Assembly (NCBI GenBank): GCA_964019135.1
Contig: OZ025248.1
Location: 76,886,119-76,950,118, forward strand
From: Arenicola marina
Taxonomy: Eukaryota > Annelida > Polychaeta > Arenicolidae
Direction: 5' to 3'
DNA: 64,000 bases
Shown: positions 59,840-64,000 of the stretch, piece after piece
How positions within the stretch are numbered: position 1 is the first letter of the stretch
How the letters are laid out: each line of letters begins with the position of its first letter
The notes under the pieces: model-generated
Told to the model about the DNA's origin: nothing
Databases searched by the model: none
What the model saw: only the letters and a program-made list of their open reading frames with translations
Made by a program: the position numbers and the translations under genes

Positions 59840-62800
59840 GGTCATAGCCCGAATATTATCACTGGACGTCTGATGGTTGACATAGCTTGAATATCACCAC
59901 TGGACGTCTGATGGAGGTCACAGCTTGAATATCACCACGGGAGTCTGATGGTGGTCACAGCTTGAATATCACCACTGGAGTCTGATGGTGGTCCTAGCTT
60001 GAATATCACCACTGGACGTCTGATGGTCGTCATAGCTTGAATATCACCACTGGACGTCTGATGGTGGTCCTAGCTTTAATATCACCACTGGAATCTAATG
60101 GTGATCCTAGCTTGATGACCACTACTGGACGTCTGATGGCTGTGATAGCTTGAATATCACCACTGGAGTCTGATAGTGGTTCTAGCCTGAATAACAACAT
60201 TGGATGTCTGATGGTTGTCATAGCTTGACTATCACAACTGGACGTCTGATGGTGGTCATAGCTTGAATATCACCACTAGACGTCTGATGGCGGTCCTAGC
60301 TTGAACATCACCGCTAGACGTCTAATGGTTGTCATAGCTTGAATATCACCACTGGACGTCTGATGGCTGTGATAGCTTGCATATCACCACTGGAGTCTGA
60401 TGGTGGTCCTAGCCTGAATAACAACATTGGATGTCTGATGGTTGTCATAGCTTGAATATGACAACTGGACGTCTGATGGTGGTCATAGCTTGAATATCAC
60501 CACTAGACGTCTGATGGTCGTCATAGCTTGAATATCACCACTGGACGTTTGATGGTGGTCATAGCCTGAATATTACCACTAGACGTCTGATGGTTGACAT
60601 AGCTTGAATATCACCACTAGACGTCTAATGGTCGTCATAGCTTGAATATCACCACTGGACGTTTGATGGTGGTCATAGCCTGAATATCACCACTAGACGT
60701 CTGATGGTTGACATAGCTTGAATATCACCACTAGACGTCTAATGGTCGTCATAGCTTGAATATCACCACTGGACGTTTGATGGTGGTCCTAGCCTGAATA
60801 ACAACATTGGATGTCTGATGGTTGTCATAGCTTGAATATGACAACTGGACGTCTGATGGTGGTCATAGCTTGAATATCACCACTAGACGTCTGATGGTTG
60901 ACATAGCTTGAATATCACCACTAGACGTCTGATGGTGGTCCTAGCTTGAATATCACCACTGGACGTCTGATGGCTGTCATAGCTTAAATATCACCACTGG
61001 ACGTCTGATGGAGGTCACAGCTTGAATCTCACCACTGGAGTCTGATGGTGGTCCTAGCTTGAACATCACCACTGGACTTCCGATGGTCGTCATAGCTTGA
61101 ATATCACCACTGGACGTCTGATGGAGGTCACAGCTTGAATATCACCACTGGAGTCTGATGGTGGTCCTAGCTTGAATATCACCACTGGACATCTGATGGT
61201 GATCCTAGCTTGATGACCACTACTGGACGTCTGATGGCTGTGATAGCTTGAATATCACCACTGGAGTCTGATGGTGGTCCTAGCTTGAATAACAACATTG
61301 GATGTCTGATGGTGGTCCTAGCTTGAATATCACCACTGGACGTCTGATGGTCGTCATAGCTTGAATATCACAACTGGACGTCTGATGGTGGTCATAGCTT
61401 GAATATCACCACTGGACGTCTGATGGTTGTCATAGCTTGAATATCAGCATTGGACGTCTGATGGTTGTCATAGCTTGAATATCACCACTGGAGTCTGACG
61501 GTGGTCCTAGCCTGAATAACAACATTGGATGTCTGACGGTGGTCATAGCTTGAATATCACCACTGGACGTCTGATAGTGGTCATGACTTGAATATCACCA
61601 CTGGACGTCTGATGGTTGTCATAGCTTGAATATCACAACTGGACGTCTGATGGTGGTCATAGCTTGAATATCACAACTAGACGTCTGATGGTGGTCATAG
61701 CCTGAACATCACCACTAGACGTCTAATGGTTGTCATAGCTTGAACATCACCACTGGACGTCTGATTGCTGTGATAGCTTGAATATCACCACTGGACGTTT
61801 GATGGTGGTCATAGCCTGAATATCACCACTGGACGTCTGATGGCTGTCATAGCTTGAATATCACCACTGGACGTTTGATGGAGGTCACAGCTTGAATATC
61901 ACCACTGGAGTCTGATGGTGGTCCTAGCTTGAACATCACCTCTGGACTTCTGATGGTCGTCATAGCTTGAATATCACCACTGGACGTTTGATGGCTGTCA
62001 TAGCTTGAATATCACCACTGGACGTCTGATGGAGGTCACAGCTTGAATATCACCACTGGAGTCTGATGGTTGTCCTAGCTTGAACATCACCACTGGACTT
62101 CTGATGGTCGTCATAGCTTGAATATCACCACTGGACGTTTGATGGTGGTCCTAGCTTGAACATCACCACTGGACTTCTGATGGTCGTCATAGCTTGAATA
62201 TCACCACTGGAGTCTGATGGTGGTCCTAGTTTGAATATCACCACTGGACGTCTGATGGTGGTCCTAGCTTGAATATCACCACTGGACATCTGATGGTGAT
62301 CCTAGCTTGATGACCACTACTGGACGTCTGATGGCTGTGATAGCTTGAATATCACCACTGGACGTCTAATGGTTGTCATAGCTTGAATATCACCACTGGA
62401 CGTCTGATGGCTGGGATAGCTTGAATATCACCACTGGAGTCTGATGGTGGTCCTAGCCTGAATAACAACATTGGATGTCTGATGGTTGTCATAGCTTGAA
62501 TATCACAACTGGACGTCTGATGGTGGTCATAGCTTGAATATCACCACTAGACGTCTAATGGTTGTCATAGCTTGAATATCACCACTGGAGTCTGATGGTG
62601 GTCATAGCTTGAATATCACCACTAGACGTCTAATGGTTGTCATAGCTTGAATATCACAACTGGACGTCTGATGGTGGTCATAGCTTGAATATCACCACTG
62701 GACGTCTAATGGTTTTCATAGCTTGAATATCAGCAATGGACGTCTGATGGTTGTCATAGCTTGAATATCACCACTGGACGTCTGATAGTGGTCATGACTT

Positions 62801-63145
62801 GAATATCACCACTGGACGTCTGATGGTTGTCATAGCTTGAATATCAGCATTGGATGTCTGATGGTTGTCATAGCTTGAATTTCACCACTGGAGTCTGATG
62901 GTGGTCCTAGCCTGAATAACAACATTGGATGTCTGATGGTTGTCATAGCTTGAATATCACAACTGGACGTCTGATGGTTGTCATAGCTTGAATGTCACCA
63001 CTGGAGTCTGACGGTGGTCCTAGCCTGAATAACAACATTGGATGTCTGATGGTTGTCATAGCTTGAATATCACCACTGGACGTCTGATCGTTGTCATAGC
63101 TGGAATATCATCACAGGATGTCTGATGGTGGTCATAGCTTGAATA
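59840..63145. repeat. 38-bp minisatellite, about 85 copies (3.3 kb)
   Basis: Unit contains TTGAATATCACCACTGGACG and TCTGATGGTGGTCATAGC. More divergent than the other big arrays, with unit variants such as AACAACATTGGATG and TGACCACTACTGGACG recurring in blocks of several hundred bp. It lies outside the gene, upstream of exon 1. No long open frame because 38 is not divisible by 3. Confidence 0.96.
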
Positions 63146-63746
63146 TGCTTGATGAGCAGCTGGAGTCAAATGTGACATTACTGCGAGAACACAGAAATAA
63201 GAACAATGTGTCGGAACCCGATTATAGGGGGGCATCCAGACGGCCAGCATTGGCATGTATACGTCAAATTTTACATGGAAACGCATTTGAGGTCAATCTG
63301 TCTTTAACTTTGGAAAGGAATAACGGAAATCATGGGGACTTGTGCGGCGAAAAACATGTCCCGAAGAAAGACTGACTGAGGTATGGATGGGGGGGGGGGG
63401 GGTCTGGGGTGTTTGCACCTCGGTCCGGTGCTGGTGCGCACTGTGCGCACCTCGGTCCGGAGCTGGTGCGCACTGTGCGCATTCTGGAGTGTATTTTTGG
63501 ACATTTCGCTGACATTTTTGTGTTTTGGGCCGCGTTTGTGCGCATGAAGGCTAAATTGGGCCAAGAAATCTGGAGACAACGAAATGAGACTGGATGAAGC
63601 CGCCTGTGTACCGACTGAACAATGAGTGCGGCCTTGGTGCTTAGTAGATCAGCCTGCTTACCAACGGGCCTTGTCATTAATTCACATTGTCGGAAAGATT
63701 TACGTTGTCATATGTATGGCGGACCCGCCATGAATTGTCCAGGAGC
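63146..63746. other. Unique flank with a short duplication
   Basis: A 36-bp direct duplication (CTCGGTCCGGTGCTGGTGCG onward) lies at 63418-63484, just after a G run at 63390-63403. Open frames are unrecognised. Confidence 0.5.
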
Positions 63747-63990
63747 CGTATTCATAATTCCCTCGTATGTTACGCACGAAATATGCATTTTCGTTTTAGC
63801 CTCACCAGCTCATTGTGGTATTACTCATGATTAAGAACTCTTCAATATAATTTTAGCACTTTCTTAATTCAGAAATCCACTTCTTGTGAGACTACTTATG
63901 TACATTGAACCCGATAATCACTCGACAAATCGTCCATATAGCGTTAAGTCTATTGGCGTAGCCTATATATGAGTGGCGATTATTAATACG
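63747..63990. mobile_element. MITE-like element, copy 2
   Basis: Same family and orientation as the element at 671-912. The ends read GCCGTATTCATAAT and, reverse-complemented from the right, GCCGTATTAATAAT. About 244 bp, non-coding. Confidence 0.65.
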
Positions 63991-64000
63991 GCAACTTAAG

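Overview
Eukaryotic (animal) genomic DNA, not bacterial. There are no operons, ribosome-binding sites or dense ORFs. Three exons with proper splice signals sit in a sea of tandem repeats, short inverted-repeat transposons and interstitial TTAGGG runs. The repeat style (many unrelated minisatellites, hAT-like elements with a GTGGCGGATCCAGG end, several TTAGGG remnants) suggests a marine invertebrate, for example a mollusc or lancelet. The sequence alone does not fix the species.

The whole window is best read as the 5' part of one minus-strand gene of the Nance-Horan syndrome (NHS/NHSL) family of WAVE/Abi-linked actin regulators. Exon 1 (57217 to 56944) encodes the WAVE-homology domain and stops after one base of a codon at a GTGAGT donor. 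Exon 2 (11094 to 10832) starts with the two missing bases, carries the conserved NHS segment with HYR and FSPSSRP, and ends in phase 0. Exon 3 (361 to the left edge) starts in phase 0 and carries the family signatures LPTPEE, IPIDTTG and RRRQTISGVP. The phases join without adjustment and the order matches vertebrate NHS proteins. A second possible first exon (44611 to 44578, beginning MGNRGS) lies in a CpG-dense patch and has the same phase-1 donor.

Intron 1 is 45.8 kb and intron 2 is 10.5 kb. By my count about 27-28 kb of the window (about 43%) is tandem minisatellite in some 25 separate arrays with units of 12 to 82 bp. Eight arrays exceed 1.4 kb. Because many units have lengths divisible by 3 and contain no stops, they produce giant low-complexity open frames on both strands; I treat these as non-coding.

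Layout (plus coordinates): 1-361 exon 3; 362-10831 intron 2 (MITE copy, arrays at 2.05, 6.28, 7.08, 7.6 and 9.4 kb, TTAGGG run at 10.73 kb); 10832-11094 exon 2; 11095-56943 intron 1 (arrays at 11.6, 13.4, 14.3, 15.9, 16.2, 19.3, 20.8-24.3, 25.6, 27.0, 27.25, 28.07, 30.0-33.8, 35.5, 39.7, 41.5, 45.9, 47.0, 50.3 and 54.7 kb; CTCF-like motifs at 14.5-17.2 kb; ZNF143/YY1-like motif pairs near 36.9-37.1 kb; alternative first exon at 44.6 kb; hAT-like elements at 15.05 and 53.85 kb); 56944-57217 exon 1 with a short upstream ORF; 57.3-64 kb 5' flank with a TA-flanked MITE, a 3.3 kb array of 38-bp units, and a second copy of the MITE seen at 0.67 kb.
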